In this document: positions 20,518 through 33,058 of the stretch, piece by piece
How the letters are laid out: each line of letters opens with the position of its first letter
How positions within the stretch are numbered: the stretch's first letter is position 1
DNA from: Haemophilus haemolyticus
Lineage (GTDB): Bacteria; Pseudomonadota; Gammaproteobacteria; Enterobacterales; Pasteurellaceae
Length of the DNA: 64,000 nucleotides
Direction: 5' to 3'
Assembly: GCF_003352385.1 (NCBI RefSeq)
Contig: NZ_CP031243.1
Span: forward strand, 722,501 to 786,500
Notes under the pieces: model-generated
Seen by the model: the letters and a program-made list of their open reading frames with translations, nothing else
Databases searched by the model: none
Told to the model about the DNA's origin: nothing
Position numbers and translations under genes: made by a program

Positions 20518-21286
20518 TGATATCTCGCTTAAATACAAATTCGGTTTCAGTGGATGATGCTGAATCAAACCAATAACCACCTAAATCAAATTCTTTTAAT
20601 TGTTCAATGTTGGTTAAACGATTTTGAATAAGATAACGGCACATTAAGCCTCGAGCTTTTTTAGCATAAAAGCTGATTACTTTGTATTTTCCATTTTTAT
20701 TGTCTAAGAAAACAGGCTTGATTATCTTGGCTTTAAGTTGGTTTTCTTTAACAGATTTATAATATTCATCAGAGGCTAAATTTATCAGAACATTATCACC
20801 TTGTTCATCTATAGCTTGTTGAACCGCTTGGGTAATCACATTTCCCCAAAAGGCATACAGATCTTTTCCTTTCGGATTGGCTAATTTTGTGCCCATTTCT
20901 AATCGGTAAGGTTGCATTAAATCAAGTGGTTTTAAAAGTCCATAAAGGCCAGAAAGCATACGTAAATGGGATTGCGCAAAAAGGACATCATCTTCCGAAA
21001 GTGAGTCTGCATCTAAACCAGTATAAACATCGCCTTTAAATGCAAATAATGCAGCGCGGGAATTGTTTTCATTGTGAAATTTTGTCCATTCTGCAAAGCG
21101 TGCGGCATTTAGACCGGCTAACTTATCGCTGATAGACATAAGCGATGAAAGATCTTGCGGAGAAAGTTTACGACAAACCTCAATAAGTTGTTCGCTGTAA
21201 TCAGTAAAGTGCGGTTGAGAAACAGGAAAATTTTTTACCGCACTTTCAAAGTCAAGGGTTTTTGCAGGGGAGATAATGGCTAACAT
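20510..21286 (-). CDS. yaaA: Peroxide stress protein YaaA
   Basis: 258 residues, the usual YaaA (DUF328/UPF0246) length, starting [13 protein letters not shown] at 21286; an in-frame upstream extension to 21367 overlaps dprA and is unlikely. Conserved: [56 protein letters not shown] and the lysine-rich [10 protein letters not shown] near the C-terminus. In E. coli YaaA limits free iron during peroxide stress and has DNA-binding ability. Two uptake cores in opposite orientation lie near its 5' end. It overlaps the lipoprotein gene. Confidence 0.92.
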   Translation of the reverse strand: MLAIISPAKTLDFESAVKNFPVSQPHFTDYSEQLIEVCRKLSPQDLSSLMSISDKLAGLNAARFAEWTKFHNENNSRAALFAFKGDVYTGLDADSLSEDDVLFAQSHLRMLSGLYGLLKPLDLMQPYRLEMGTKLANPKGKDLYAFWGNVITQAVQQAIDEQGDNVLINLASDEYYKSVKENQLKAKIIKPVFLDNKNGKYKVISFYAKKARGLMCRYLIQNRLTNIEQLKEFDLGGYWFDSASSTETEFVFKRDINE

Positions 21287-21338
21287 AATCGTCCTTTTAT
21301 GAAAAAAGAATGGGCGTATATTAGCATAAAAATTTACA

Positions 21339-22552
<1,214 letters not shown>

Positions 22553-22740
22553 ATTCTTTTTGATGAGTAAAAAATTGCAAAATTTTTCTTATTTTGAAAA
22601 TGTAAAAAATTCAATAATAAAAATTCGCTGATTGCAATTGATTTGGTTGAATATTCTTTTTATTTTAGATTTGTTAGTTAAATGTATATTTCATATTGTA
22701 TATTAATGATTATTTTTGATATAAAACGCTAAAAAATAGT

Positions 22741-22769
22741 TTGACAGTCAGTTTTTTATTCGTAATATG
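22741..22769 (+). promoter_or_regulatory. Promoter of the leu operon
   Basis: TTGACA at 22741-22746, a 17-bp spacer and AATATG at 22764-22769. It starts about 30 bp before the leader peptide ATG. The rest of the 330-bp dprA-leu gap is AT-rich and holds only the CRP-S site. Confidence 0.75.
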
Positions 22770-22800
22770 GAAAACGTTTTACACAGAAGGATTTTTATTT

Positions 22801-22860
22801 ATGTATCATATTGTTTCTTTATCTCTCAACCTGCTGCTCTCACATTCGGTGTGCGGCTAA
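22801..22860 (+). CDS. leuL: leu operon leader peptide
   Basis: A 19-residue ORF (MYHIVSLSLNLLLSHSVCG) with five Leu, three of them consecutive (CTG CTG CTC), preceded by AGAAGGA. A terminator hairpin (22901-22932) stands between it and leuA. This is the layout of leucine-tRNA-sensing attenuation: stalling at the Leu codons should favour an antiterminator and allow leuABCD transcription. Confidence 0.85.
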   Translation: MYHIVSLSLNLLLSHSVCG

Positions 22861-22900
22861 GTTGTGGATGAAAAACAGTCAGATGTAAATACCCAATTTT

Positions 22901-22932
22901 AAACCCGCACTTTATAAGTTGCGGGTTTTTTG
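22901..22932 (+). terminator. Attenuator terminator of leuABCD
   Basis: AACCCGCA ... TGCGGGTT stem with an inner ACTT/AAGT extension, then TTTTTT. It lies between leuL and leuA, with about 40 nt between the leader stop and the hairpin. Confidence 0.85.
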
Positions 22933-23003
22933 TCTAAAAAATACAGGAAAATGCACCGCACTTTTGGAGTGATTTCAGAAGGATATTTAGTAAGGACATT
23001 GTT

Positions 23004-24551
23004 ATGACAGATCGCGTTATTATTTTTGATACCACCTTGCGTGATGGGGAACAGGCGTTAAAAGCAAGTTTGACGGTAAAAGAAAAGTTGCAGATTGCTT
23101 TATCACTTGAACGCTTAGGCGTGGATGTAATGGAAGTGGGGTTCCCCGTTTCTTCTCAAGGGGATTTTGAGTCTGTTCAAACCATTGCGCGCCATATTAA
23201 AAACGCTCGTGTTGCCGCGTTATCTCGAGCCGTAGATAAAGACATTGATGCCGCATACGAAGCATTGAAAGTTGCTGAAGCATTCCGTATTCATACTTTT
23301 ATTGCAAGTTCTGCATTGCATGTTGAAGCGAAATTAAAACGTTCTTTTGATGATGTGGTAGGAATGGCCGTTGCAGCAGTGAAACGAGCACGTAATTATA
23401 CGGATGATGTTGAGTTCTCTTGCGAAGATGCCGGCCGTACCGGTATCGACAATATCTGCCGTATTGTTGAAGCCGCAATTAATGCGGGTGCAACTACGGT
23501 AAATATTCCCGATACGGTAGGTTTCTGCTTACCAAATGAATATGGCAACATTATTGCTCAAGTGCGCAATCGTGTACCGAATATCGATAAAGCAGTGATT
23601 TCTGTGCATTGCCACAATGACTTAGGCATGGCAACCGCTAATTCTTTAACAGCAGTACAAAATGGTGCGCGCCAAATTGAATGTACCATTAATGGAATTG
23701 GTGAACGTGCGGGCAATACCTCTCTTGAAGAAGTGGTCATGGCAATGAAAGTGCGTCAGGATTTTATGGGCGTGGATACTCGTATTAATACCCAAGAAAT
23801 TCATCGTGTGAGCCAAATGGTCAGCCAGCTTTGCAATATGCCGATTCAACCGAATAAAGCCATTGTGGGTTCAAATGCTTTTGCGCACTCTTCTGGCATC
23901 CATCAAGATGGTATGTTGAAAAACAAAAATACCTACGAAATCATGTCTCCAGAAACGATCGGTTTGAAAAAAGAAAAATTGAATTTAACCGCACGTTCAG
24001 GTCGCGCAGCGGTAAAAGGTCATATGACGGATATGGGCTATAACGAACAAGATTACGATTTGGATAAATTGTATGACGCGTTCTTAAAATTGGCGGATAA
24101 AAAAGGTCAAGTGTTTGATTATGACTTGGAAGCATTGGCGTTTATTGATATGCAACAGGGCGATGAAGATCGTTTGGTATTAGATAAACTTTCTGCACAC
24201 TCAACGAAAGAATATCCAGCCACAGCCTTTGTTCAATTGAAGTTAGATGGCGAAAAATTAAGTACGTCTTCAATTGGCGGTAATGGCCCAGTGGATGCGG
24301 TTTATAATGCCATCTTAAATTTAACGGGTTTAGAAATCAAAATGTCTCACTATAACTTAACCGCTAAAGGCGAGGGCGCAGAAGCATTAGGGCAAGTGGA
24401 TATTGTGGTGGAACATGAAGGCCGTAAATTCCATGGTGTTGGTTTAGCAACAGATATTGTTGAATCTTCCGCGTTAGCGTTAGTGCATGCGATTAATGCC
24501 ATTTATCGCGCACATAAAGTGGCAGACATTAAAAGCCACAAACATCATTAA
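23004..24551 (+). CDS. leuA: 2-isopropylmalate synthase
   Basis: 515 residues, the first committed enzyme of leucine synthesis, which condenses acetyl-CoA with 2-ketoisovalerate. It has the HMGL-like TIM barrel with [10 protein letters not shown] near the N-terminus, the metal-binding [13 protein letters not shown], and a C-terminal regulatory domain (from about 390) for leucine feedback inhibition. ATG at 23004, preceded by TAAGGA. First gene of leuABCD. Confidence 0.96.
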   Translation: MTDRVIIFDTTLRDGEQALKASLTVKEKLQIALSLERLGVDVMEVGFPVSSQGDFESVQTIARHIKNARVAALSRAVDKDIDAAYEALKVAEAFRIHTFIASSALHVEAKLKRSFDDVVGMAVAAVKRARNYTDDVEFSCEDAGRTGIDNICRIVEAAINAGATTVNIPDTVGFCLPNEYGNIIAQVRNRVPNIDKAVISVHCHNDLGMATANSLTAVQNGARQIECTINGIGERAGNTSLEEVVMAMKVRQDFMGVDTRINTQEIHRVSQMVSQLCNMPIQPNKAIVGSNAFAHSSGIHQDGMLKNKNTYEIMSPETIGLKKEKLNLTARSGRAAVKGHMTDMGYNEQDYDLDKLYDAFLKLADKKGQVFDYDLEALAFIDMQQGDEDRLVLDKLSAHSTKEYPATAFVQLKLDGEKLSTSSIGGNGPVDAVYNAILNLTGLEIKMSHYNLTAKGEGAEALGQVDIVVEHEGRKFHGVGLATDIVESSALALVHAINAIYRAHKVADIKSHKHH

Positions 24552-24558
24552 CCCAATT

Positions 24559-24579
24559 CCTCTCTTTACAAAAGAGAGG
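24559..24579 (+). other. Intercistronic hairpin between leuA and leuB
   Basis: CCTCTCTTT-ACA-AAAGAGAGG is a 9-bp perfect stem eight bases after the leuA stop, without a following T-run. It is more likely an mRNA-stability or processing element than a terminator. The 83-bp gap also holds a USS. Confidence 0.5.
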
Positions 24580-24616
24580 AGAAAATATGAAGAAAATTAA
24601 CCGCACTTTAGTGTGA

Positions 24617-25711
<1,095 letters not shown>

Positions 25712-25800
25712 TAAAAAAACAATGAAGGTGCGGTTTAAAAATACCTCGGATTTTGACCGCACTTACTCTAACAAAAGCCTCTAACGAATTGAGAAAAATT

Positions 25801-27210
25801 ATGGCAAAAACTCTTTACGAAAAATTATTCGATTCCCACGTGGTGTACGAAGCGGAAGGCGAAACGCCGATTTTGTATATTAACCGTCATTTAATCCATG
25901 AAGTGACCAGTCCGCAAGCTTTTGACGGTTTACGTGTCGCAGGCCGTCAAGTACGTCAAGTAAGTAAAACTTACGGCACTATGGATCACAGTATTTCTAC
26001 CCAAGTACGCGATGTGAACAAACTTGAAGGCCAAGCAAAAATTCAAGTATTGGAACTTGCAAAAAACACGAAAGCGACCGGTATTCAATTATTCGACATG
26101 ACCACGAAAGAACAAGGTATCGTGCATGTGATGGGACCGGAACAAGGCTTAACTTTGCCAGGTATGACAATTGTCTGTGGTGACTCCCATACCGCTACCC
26201 ACGGTGCATTCGGTGCCTTGGCATTTGGTATCGGTACCTCCGAAGTAGAACACGTTTTAGCCACACAAACCTTAAAACAGGCCCGTGCAAAAAGCATGAA
26301 AATTGAAGTGCGAGGCAAAGTGGCGCCGGGCATTACCGCCAAAGACATTATTCTTGCCATTATCGGTAAAACCACTATGGCAGGCGGCACAGGCCATGTG
26401 GTGGAGTTCTGTGGTGAGGCTATTCGCGATCTTTCCATGGAAGGCAGAATGACGGTGTGCAACATGGCAATCGAAATGGGCGCGAAAGCTGGCTTAATCG
26501 CACCAGATGAAACCACTTTCGAATACTTAAAAGGCCGTCCACATGCCCCGAAAGGGAAAGATTGGGATGATGCAGTTGCTTATTGGAAAACCTTAAAATC
26601 CGATGATGATGCGAAATTTGACACGGTCATCACATTAGAAGCGAAAGATATTGCGCCACAGGTAACTTGGGGAACAAACCCAGGCCAAGTAATCGGTATC
26701 GATCAGCCAGTGCCAAACCCAGCAGAAATGACCGATCCCGTGACTCGTGCTTCAGCAGAAAAAGCCTTGAATTATATTGGCTTAGACGCTAACACTGATT
26801 TAAAAGATATCCCTGTAGATCAAGTATTTATCGGTTCTTGTACCAATGCTCGTATCGAAGATTTACGTGCGGCAGCGGCTGTCATGAAAGGCCGCAAAAA
26901 AGCCGATAACGTAAAACGTATTTTAGTGGTACCAGGCTCCGGTTTAGTGAAAGAACAAGCGGAAAAAGAAGGTTTGGATAAAATCTTTATCGAAGCGGGT
27001 GCAGAATGGCGTAATCCGGGCTGTTCCATGTGCTTAGGGATGAACGATGACCGTTTAGGCGAATGGGAACGTTGTGCCTCTACTTCGAACCGTAACTTTG
27101 AAGGTCGCCAAGGCCGTAATGGTCGCACTCACCTAGTAAGCCCTGCCATGGCGGCAGCTGCCGGCATGTTCGGTAAATTCGTTGATATTCGTGACATCAC
27201 ATTAAACTAA
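25801..27210 (+). CDS. leuC: 3-isopropylmalate dehydratase large subunit
   Basis: 469 residues from the ATG at 25801 ([10 protein letters not shown]), the family start; the frame is open from 25753, but that stretch carries a USS. An aconitase-family [4Fe-4S] enzyme: cluster ligands are in [14 protein letters not shown] and [11 protein letters not shown]; the active-site [31 protein letters not shown] is intact. It works with LeuD to isomerise 2- to 3-isopropylmalate. Confidence 0.96.
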   Translation: MAKTLYEKLFDSHVVYEAEGETPILYINRHLIHEVTSPQAFDGLRVAGRQVRQVSKTYGTMDHSISTQVRDVNKLEGQAKIQVLELAKNTKATGIQLFDMTTKEQGIVHVMGPEQGLTLPGMTIVCGDSHTATHGAFGALAFGIGTSEVEHVLATQTLKQARAKSMKIEVRGKVAPGITAKDIILAIIGKTTMAGGTGHVVEFCGEAIRDLSMEGRMTVCNMAIEMGAKAGLIAPDETTFEYLKGRPHAPKGKDWDDAVAYWKTLKSDDDAKFDTVITLEAKDIAPQVTWGTNPGQVIGIDQPVPNPAEMTDPVTRASAEKALNYIGLDANTDLKDIPVDQVFIGSCTNARIEDLRAAAAVMKGRKKADNVKRILVVPGSGLVKEQAEKEGLDKIFIEAGAEWRNPGCSMCLGMNDDRLGEWERCASTSNRNFEGRQGRNGRTHLVSPAMAAAAGMFGKFVDIRDITLN

Positions 27211-27220
27211 GGAGCAGAAA

Positions 27221-27823
27221 ATGGTAGGATTTAAACAACTTTCAGGCTTAGTAGTGCCATTGGATGCGGCAAACGTGGATACGGATGCGATTATTCCAAA
27301 ACAATTTTTACAAGCCATTACCCGCGTGGGTTTCGGCAAACACTTATTCCACGAATGGCGTTATTTGGATGTAGAAGGCACTAAACCAAATCCAGATTTC
27401 GTATTGAATTATCCACAATATCAAGGTGCGACCATTTTATTAGCACGTAAAAACCTTGGCTGTGGTTCGTCTCGTGAACATGCACCTTGGGCGTTAGCTG
27501 ATTACGGTTTCAAAGTGATGATCGCACCAAGTTTTGCAGATATTTTCTATAACAACAGCTTAAACAACCACATGTTACCGATTCGTTTAAGCGAAGAAGA
27601 AGTAGAGGAAATCTTTCAATGGGTGTGGGCAAATGAAGGCAAACAAATCCATGTGGATTTGGAAGCGATGACCGTCACTGTAGGTGACAAAGTCTATCAC
27701 TTTGAACTGGATGAATTCCGCCGCCATTGTTTGTTAAACGGCTTGGATAACATCGGCTTAACCCTCCAACATGAAGACAAAATCTCAGAATACGAGAAAA
27801 ACATTCCAGCGTTCTTGCGCTAA
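27221..27823 (+). CDS. leuD: 3-isopropylmalate dehydratase small subunit
   Basis: 200 residues, the swivel domain partner of LeuC. Conserved: [31 protein letters not shown] and [11 protein letters not shown]. It lies 11 bp after leuC with a good AAGGAG site. It ends the operon. An IS150-like remnant starts about 25 bp downstream, where H. influenzae Rd, as I recall, goes directly to iga. Confidence 0.96.
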   Translation: MVGFKQLSGLVVPLDAANVDTDAIIPKQFLQAITRVGFGKHLFHEWRYLDVEGTKPNPDFVLNYPQYQGATILLARKNLGCGSSREHAPWALADYGFKVMIAPSFADIFYNNSLNNHMLPIRLSEEEVEEIFQWVWANEGKQIHVDLEAMTVTVGDKVYHFELDEFRRHCLLNGLDNIGLTLQHEDKISEYEKNIPAFLR

Positions 27824-27848
27824 AAAAGATAAAAGTGCGGTGATTTTT

Positions 27849-28599
27849 ATTTAACCCTAAAAGTTAGACTATTAAATTAAGGACTGAGTTCTATCCTCCA
27901 TGGGGCTTAGTCCTTTTAGTTTACACTGAGTACGCTCATGATTGTAATAATGAATGCACTCATGAATTATTTTTCTAGTTGATCAAAAGTATCAAATTGT
28001 TTTCCATTGTAGTCTTCCTTTTTTACTGCCCAAAGAAGCTCTCCGCCACCGTATTATCTAAACAATTTCTTTTTCTCGACATACTTTGTTGAATACCGTT
28101 TTTCAATAGGATTTATTGATAACCTCTCATTTGATATTACCTTCTTTGGTTGCGCTACAGTGCAATAAAATCTGTCCAATTATTGAATAATGGCTTTTCA
28201 CTTCAGATATTGCTTGATTTAATGGGGGGATTATTCAGTATTTTCTTTTATCATTTGAAAGAACAAATCGATAAAGATAAGACGATATCACAACAAATTA
28301 TACGGATTATCGTGATAATCATGAATGTTACGTTTATCCTCTTATTACTCTAGCTCTAAGTCTTCCTCAACATCAATCATAAGAAAGTCCAACGTATGAT
28401 AAATATATTGGACATTAAGGAGAATTCGACGATTTAATATTTGTTCGGGCGGTTGAAAATATGTTTAGATGAGAAAACAATTTTTACTATGTTGAAGATA
28501 AAAATCCTTCACTTGTTGTTTGAAAGATAAGATATTTAGTTAATAAAAAAATCTGCACCTTAGTGAGTTGGTTATTTAGTCCAACTTTAGGAGCAGATT
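27849..28599 (-). mobile_element. IS150-like element remnant (copy 1, flanking the men block)
   Basis: The right end (CCCTAAAAGTTAGAC...AAGGACTGAG) at 27849 and the left end (GGTGCAGATT ... GCAGATT) at about 28535-28599 match the ends of the copy at 35207-36206. Minus-strand frames at 27880-28135 give the IS3-family transposase C-terminus (NGIQQSMSRKRNC, a DNTVAESFFG catalytic-Glu block, then YYNHERTQCKLKGLSP) with several stops, so orfB is a dead fragment. The middle (28135-28480) is unrelated to the IS and is described separately. Confidence 0.8.
28135..28353 (+). pseudogene. Possible PQ-loop membrane protein C-terminal fragment
   Basis: An open stretch without a proper start: LRYSAIKSVQLLNNGFSLQILLDLMGG..., two hydrophobic segments and a short C-terminus. 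NNGFSLQILLDLMGGLFSI resembles the second half of a PQ-loop transporter repeat (GxSxxxxLLDxxGGxxS). It sits between the two ends of an IS remnant. A chance ORF cannot be excluded. Confidence 0.3.
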
Positions 28600-28633
28600 A
28601 TTTGTCCTATTTATAATTTTGTCAAAGCATACA

Positions 28634-29848
28634 TTATTGACGGTAATCCGACAAAAATCTTGCTAATTTTGTAATGGCTTCTTCAAGTTGATTTACATAA
28701 GGAAGAGTAACAACACGGAAGTGATCTGGCGAATGCCAATTAAATCCTTTACCGTGCACTAGTAGCACTTTTTCTTGGCGGAGTAAATCCAGCACCATTT
28801 TTTCATCACTGTGAATATTGAATTTTTTCACATCAATTTTTGGGAACATATACATCGCACCCATTGGTTTCACGCAAGTAATGCCTGGAATTTGAGTGAT
28901 GAGATCGTAGGCTTTATTGCGTTGCTCAAGTAATCGGCCGCCTGGTAAAATAAATTCATTAATACTTTGATAGCCACCAAGTGCGGTTTGAATTGCATGT
29001 TGCATTGGTACGTTAGCACATAAGCGCATTGATGCCAGCATATCCAAGCCTTCAATATAACCTTTCGCATTATGTTTTGGGCCGTTTAAAATCATCCAAC
29101 CTTGACGGAATCCCGCAACTCGATAAGCTTTTGATAAACCATTCAACGTAACCGTTAATAAATCAGGAGCAAGCGCGGCAATGTGATGATGTACCGAGCC
29201 ATCGTATAAAATTTTGTCGTAGATTTCGTCAGCGAAGATAATCAAATTATTTTGGCGAGCGATTTCTACAATTTCTTGTAATAATTCTTTGCTATACACA
29301 GCGCCAGTTGGATTGTTTGGATTGATGATAACAATGGCTTTAGTTTTCGCATTCACTTTCGCTTTAATATCATCAATAGCGGGGAACCAATTTGCTTCTT
29401 CATCACAAAGGTAATGAACAGCCTTGCCGCCAGAAAGTGTTACCGCAGCAGTCCAAAGCGGATAATCAGGCATCGGCACAAGTACTTCATCACCATCATT
29501 GAGTAATGCTTGCATGGCCATTGTGATAAGCTCAGATACGCCATTACCAATATACACATCATTGACTGTCGCACCGTGAATACCTTTTGATTGATAATAT
29601 TGAACAATGGCTTTACGAGCAGAATATAACCCTTTTGAATCACAGTAGCCTTGAGCTGACGGCAAATTACGTAATACATCAACCAAAATTTCATCGGGTG
29701 CTTCAAAGCCGAAAGGTGCGGGGTTGCCGATATTAAGTTTTAAAATTTTATTGCCTTCTTCTTCTAAGCGTAGTGCTTCTTTATGCACAGGCCCGCGAAT
29801 GTCATAACATACGTGTTCTAATTTGTCGGATTTTGGGAATAATCGCAT
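28634..29848 (-). CDS. alaA: Alanine transaminase AlaA
   Basis: 404 residues, class I/II PLP aminotransferase very close to E. coli AlaA (YfbQ): CYDIRGPVHKEALRLEEEGN at the start, INPNNPTGAVYSKE, FADEIYDKILYD and the PLP-lysine motif NGLSKAYRVAGFRQGW. It makes alanine from pyruvate and glutamate. Divergent from menF, and separated by about 35 bp from the IS remnant downstream. Confidence 0.93.
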   Translation of the reverse strand: MRLFPKSDKLEHVCYDIRGPVHKEALRLEEEGNKILKLNIGNPAPFGFEAPDEILVDVLRNLPSAQGYCDSKGLYSARKAIVQYYQSKGIHGATVNDVYIGNGVSELITMAMQALLNDGDEVLVPMPDYPLWTAAVTLSGGKAVHYLCDEEANWFPAIDDIKAKVNAKTKAIVIINPNNPTGAVYSKELLQEIVEIARQNNLIIFADEIYDKILYDGSVHHHIAALAPDLLTVTLNGLSKAYRVAGFRQGWMILNGPKHNAKGYIEGLDMLASMRLCANVPMQHAIQTALGGYQSINEFILPGGRLLEQRNKAYDLITQIPGITCVKPMGAMYMFPKIDVKKFNIHSDEKMVLDLLRQEKVLLVHGKGFNWHSPDHFRVVTLPYVNQLEEAITKLARFLSDYRQ

Positions 29849-30004
29849 AGTGAAATCCTTTTGTTTCTAATAAATTTTTCGAGAAAAGTGCGGTTAATTT
29901 ACGCTGAATTTTCAATATTGAAAAGATTTTGTAAAAAAATTTTTTGTCATTAACAATCTGCGGTAGAATACGGCTAATTTTTTGTGTATTTAAAACAAAA
30001 TCTA

Positions 30005-31276
30005 ATGAGTTATTTAGCGCAGGCAATAGGCGAGTTAAAATCGCAAATTCACGCATATTTACAGCAATCAACGAATGAACTTGTCCGTTTTCAGGTGAAA
30101 CTGGACAAGGTCGATTTGTTGGCGTGGCTGAAAGGTCAATCTGCGTATCCACAATTTTATTTACATTTTCGTGATGAAGCAAAATCCTTGGCTGCCTTTG
30201 GGTCAGCTCAGTCATTTTCACAGTTAAATTTAGCGCAAGAGTTTATTGAAGAAAGTGGTTTCCCATTGGTAGGCGGTTTGCAATTTCAAGGCACTGCACA
30301 ATTTGTATTACCTAAAATGCTTGTTGAACAGGATGAGAAAGGTGCATTGGTATCATTTTTTGTGAAAGATAAGCAAAGTGCGAATGATACTTTAGTCCAC
30401 CTCAAAACTTTTGAAAATATCACCGCACTTTCTGCTTTGCCAAAACAGATTCCTTTGCATACAGAGCCTCGAGCTAACGAAAGAACTTGGTGTGATTGGG
30501 TAAATCAGGCTTTGGTAGAAATTAAAAGTGGGGAACTGACAAAAATTGTATTAGCCAATGAAACCACTTTTCATTTAAAGCAAGTGATTAATGCGTACGA
30601 TTTTTTAGCAGAAAGCGAAAAACAAAATCAAGGTTGTTATCATTTTTTATGGGCTGAACATCCTCATTCGATTTTTGTTGGTTCTACACCAGAACGCCTA
30701 TTTGCTCGTGAGTATAACTTGTTGCTAACCGAAGCTTTGGCGGGGACAGCATCGGTTTCTGAAAGCGAAGAAGAGACGCAATCTCAAGCTAATTGGTTGT
30801 TAAATGACGAGAAAAATTTAAAAGAAAATTGGTTGGTTGTAGAAGATATTTCGCAGAATTTACGTAAGCAAGTAGAAAGTTTTGATGTAAGCAATGTGGA
30901 ATTGAAACCGTTACGTAAAGTGCAACATTTGATTCGTAAAATTCGTGCAAATTTGACCGCACATTATGCAGATGTAAATATATTAAAAGCGATTCATCCT
31001 ACAGCTGCGGTATCGGGTTTGCCACAGCAACAAGCCAAGATGATTTTGTCAGAAATTGAAACCTTTGATCGAGGCTGGTATGCGGGAACATTGGGCGTGA
31101 TGAGCGATGCATGTTCAGAGTTTTGTGTAGCGATTCGTTCTGCCTTTATTGAAGGTCATCGTATTCGTGTATTTGCTGGCGCGGGCATTGTGGCAGGCTC
31201 GCAGCCATTGGAAGAATGGAAAGAAATTGAACGTAAAGCAGCAGGGTTAATTTCCTTGTTTGCAGAAGAAAAATGA
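30005..31276 (+). CDS. menF: Isochorismate synthase MenF
   Basis: 423 residues, chorismate-binding family. The C-terminal catalytic half has ELTKIVLANETTFHL, LTEALAGTAS, HPTAAVSGLPQQQA, FDRGWYAGTLGVMSD and the last block VFAGAGIVAGSQPLEEW. It converts chorismate to isochorismate for menaquinone. The ATG at 30005 is chosen; an in-frame GTG at 29984 is possible. It is the first gene of menF-menD-menH, and menD follows within 20 bp. Confidence 0.92.
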   Translation: MSYLAQAIGELKSQIHAYLQQSTNELVRFQVKLDKVDLLAWLKGQSAYPQFYLHFRDEAKSLAAFGSAQSFSQLNLAQEFIEESGFPLVGGLQFQGTAQFVLPKMLVEQDEKGALVSFFVKDKQSANDTLVHLKTFENITALSALPKQIPLHTEPRANERTWCDWVNQALVEIKSGELTKIVLANETTFHLKQVINAYDFLAESEKQNQGCYHFLWAEHPHSIFVGSTPERLFAREYNLLLTEALAGTASVSESEEETQSQANWLLNDEKNLKENWLVVEDISQNLRKQVESFDVSNVELKPLRKVQHLIRKIRANLTAHYADVNILKAIHPTAAVSGLPQQQAKMILSEIETFDRGWYAGTLGVMSDACSEFCVAIRSAFIEGHRIRVFAGAGIVAGSQPLEEWKEIERKAAGLISLFAEEK

Positions 31277-31290
31277 TAACGGAGAAAAAA

Positions 31291-32997
31291 ATGTCGGTAA
31301 GCGTGTTTAATCGTTGTTGGTCGAAAGTGATTTTAGAAACCTTGGTGCGCCAAGGCGTTTCTCACGTTTGTATCGCGCCAGGTTCGCGTTCGACACCTTT
31401 AACTCTTGAAGCCGTACGTTTGCAAAATGCGGGTTCAGTCACTTGTCATACACATTTTGATGAACGCGGTTTAGGTTTTTTTGCACTTGGTATTGCCAAA
31501 GCAACTCAATCACCTGTTGCCATTATTGTGACATCAGGCACGGCGACTGCAAACCTTTATCCTGCCATTATTGAAGCACGCCAAACGGGTGTGAATTTAT
31601 TTGTTTTAACTGCTGATCGTCCACCAGAACTTTGGGAGTGCGGTGCAAATCAGGCCATTTTGCAGCAAAATATGTTTGGTCAGTATCCAGTTGCAAATGT
31701 TAATTTACCTAAACCGAACGCAGATTATTCTGCGCAGTGGTTGATTTCTTTACTTGAACAGGCTGCCTTTCAACAAAAAACACAAGGTGGCGTTGTTCAT
31801 ATTAATGTGCCATTTGCCGAGCCACTTTATGATGCAACTGATGAGGAAGTAGATTCTCACCCTTGGCTGCTGTCGTTACAGCGCTGGTTAATTCAAACTA
31901 AGCCTTGGATGAATGTGGAAGCGCAACAGAACGAAGTATTAATGCATGAGAACTGGGATCATTGGCGTACCAAACGTGGTGTCGTTGTGGTTGGTCAATT
32001 ACCTGCAGAACAAGCGATGGGCATTAACTCTTGGGCAAGTGCCATGGGCTGGGTGTTACTGACGGATATTCAATCTGGTGTTGTTCCAACGACGCCTTAT
32101 GAAGATATTTGGCTCGCAAACCAAACTGTTCGTGAAAAACTTCTGCAAGCTGATATTGTGATTCAATTTGGTGCACGCTTTATCAGTAAACGAATTAATC
32201 AATTCTTACAGGCGTTTAAAGGTGAATTTTGGTTGGTTGAACAAAGCGGCAAAGCATTAGATCCTTACCATCATTCATTGACAAGATTCAACGCTAAAGC
32301 ACATCATTGGTTGCGTGCGCATCCACCTTTACGCCAAAAGCCTTGGTTGCTTGAGCCGTTAGCTTTATCTAAGTTCTGTGCGACCTTTATTGAACAGCAA
32401 GTAGGTGGAAATTTAACGGAAGCCTCGCTTGCATTACGTTTACCAACACTTTTACCTTATAACGGTGTTTTATTTTTAGGTAATAGTTTACTTGTTCGTC
32501 TGGTTGATGCGCTAACGCAATTACCAGAAAGCTATCCTGTTTATACCAATCGTGGCGCGAGTGGAATTGATGGTTTGTTGGCTACTGCTGCGGGAATAGG
32601 TATTGGTTCAAATAAACCTGTTGTTGCGGTGATTGGCGATACGTCCACTTTATATGATCTAAATTCTTTCGCATTATTCAAAAACGTTATGCAACCAACG
32701 GTAATCTTTGTGATCAATAATAATGGTGGTGCGATTTTTGATATGTTACCTGTGGATGAACAAGTCAAAGATCAGTTCTATCGATTACCGCATAATGGCG
32801 ATTTTTCTCAAATCGCGGCAATGTTCGATCTCAAATACGCTCATCCTTATACTTGGGCGGATCTCAATTCCGTTATTAAACAGGCTTATAGTCGTCGCAA
32901 GGCAACGTTAATTGAAATTAAAACGAATCCGAGTGATGGCAGCAGTTTGTATAAACGCTTAATCGAGCAAATTAGTCACGCAGTAATTGGTGCTTAA
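31291..32997 (+). CDS. menD: SEPHCHC synthase MenD
   Basis: 568 residues, ThDP-dependent 2-succinyl-5-enolpyruvyl-6-hydroxy-3-cyclohexene-1-carboxylate synthase. Visible: CIAPGSRSTPLTLEA near the start, VTSGTATANLYPAI, NRGASGIDGLLATAAGIG, and the ThDP motif GDTSTLYDLNSF with NNNGGAIFDMLP. I chose the ATG at 31291, six bases after GGAG; the alternative at 31273 forms an ATGA overlap with menF. A GGCGG/CCGCC hairpin follows it. Confidence 0.94.
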   Translation: MSVSVFNRCWSKVILETLVRQGVSHVCIAPGSRSTPLTLEAVRLQNAGSVTCHTHFDERGLGFFALGIAKATQSPVAIIVTSGTATANLYPAIIEARQTGVNLFVLTADRPPELWECGANQAILQQNMFGQYPVANVNLPKPNADYSAQWLISLLEQAAFQQKTQGGVVHINVPFAEPLYDATDEEVDSHPWLLSLQRWLIQTKPWMNVEAQQNEVLMHENWDHWRTKRGVVVVGQLPAEQAMGINSWASAMGWVLLTDIQSGVVPTTPYEDIWLANQTVREKLLQADIVIQFGARFISKRINQFLQAFKGEFWLVEQSGKALDPYHHSLTRFNAKAHHWLRAHPPLRQKPWLLEPLALSKFCATFIEQQVGGNLTEASLALRLPTLLPYNGVLFLGNSLLVRLVDALTQLPESYPVYTNRGASGIDGLLATAAGIGIGSNKPVVAVIGDTSTLYDLNSFALFKNVMQPTVIFVINNNGGAIFDMLPVDEQVKDQFYRLPHNGDFSQIAAMFDLKYAHPYTWADLNSVIKQAYSRRKATLIEIKTNPSDGSSLYKRLIEQISHAVIGA

Positions 32998-33007
32998 GTA
33001 TTCTGTA

Positions 33008-33034
33008 GGCGGGCTTTAGTCCGCCATATTTTAT
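33008..33034 (+). terminator. Weak hairpin between menD and menH
   Basis: GGCGG-GCTTTAGT-CCGCC followed by ATATTTTATT. The short stem may attenuate transcription into menH, which starts at 33059. Confidence 0.4.
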
Positions 33035-33058
33035 TATTTTCTATCAATAATCCCTTCA

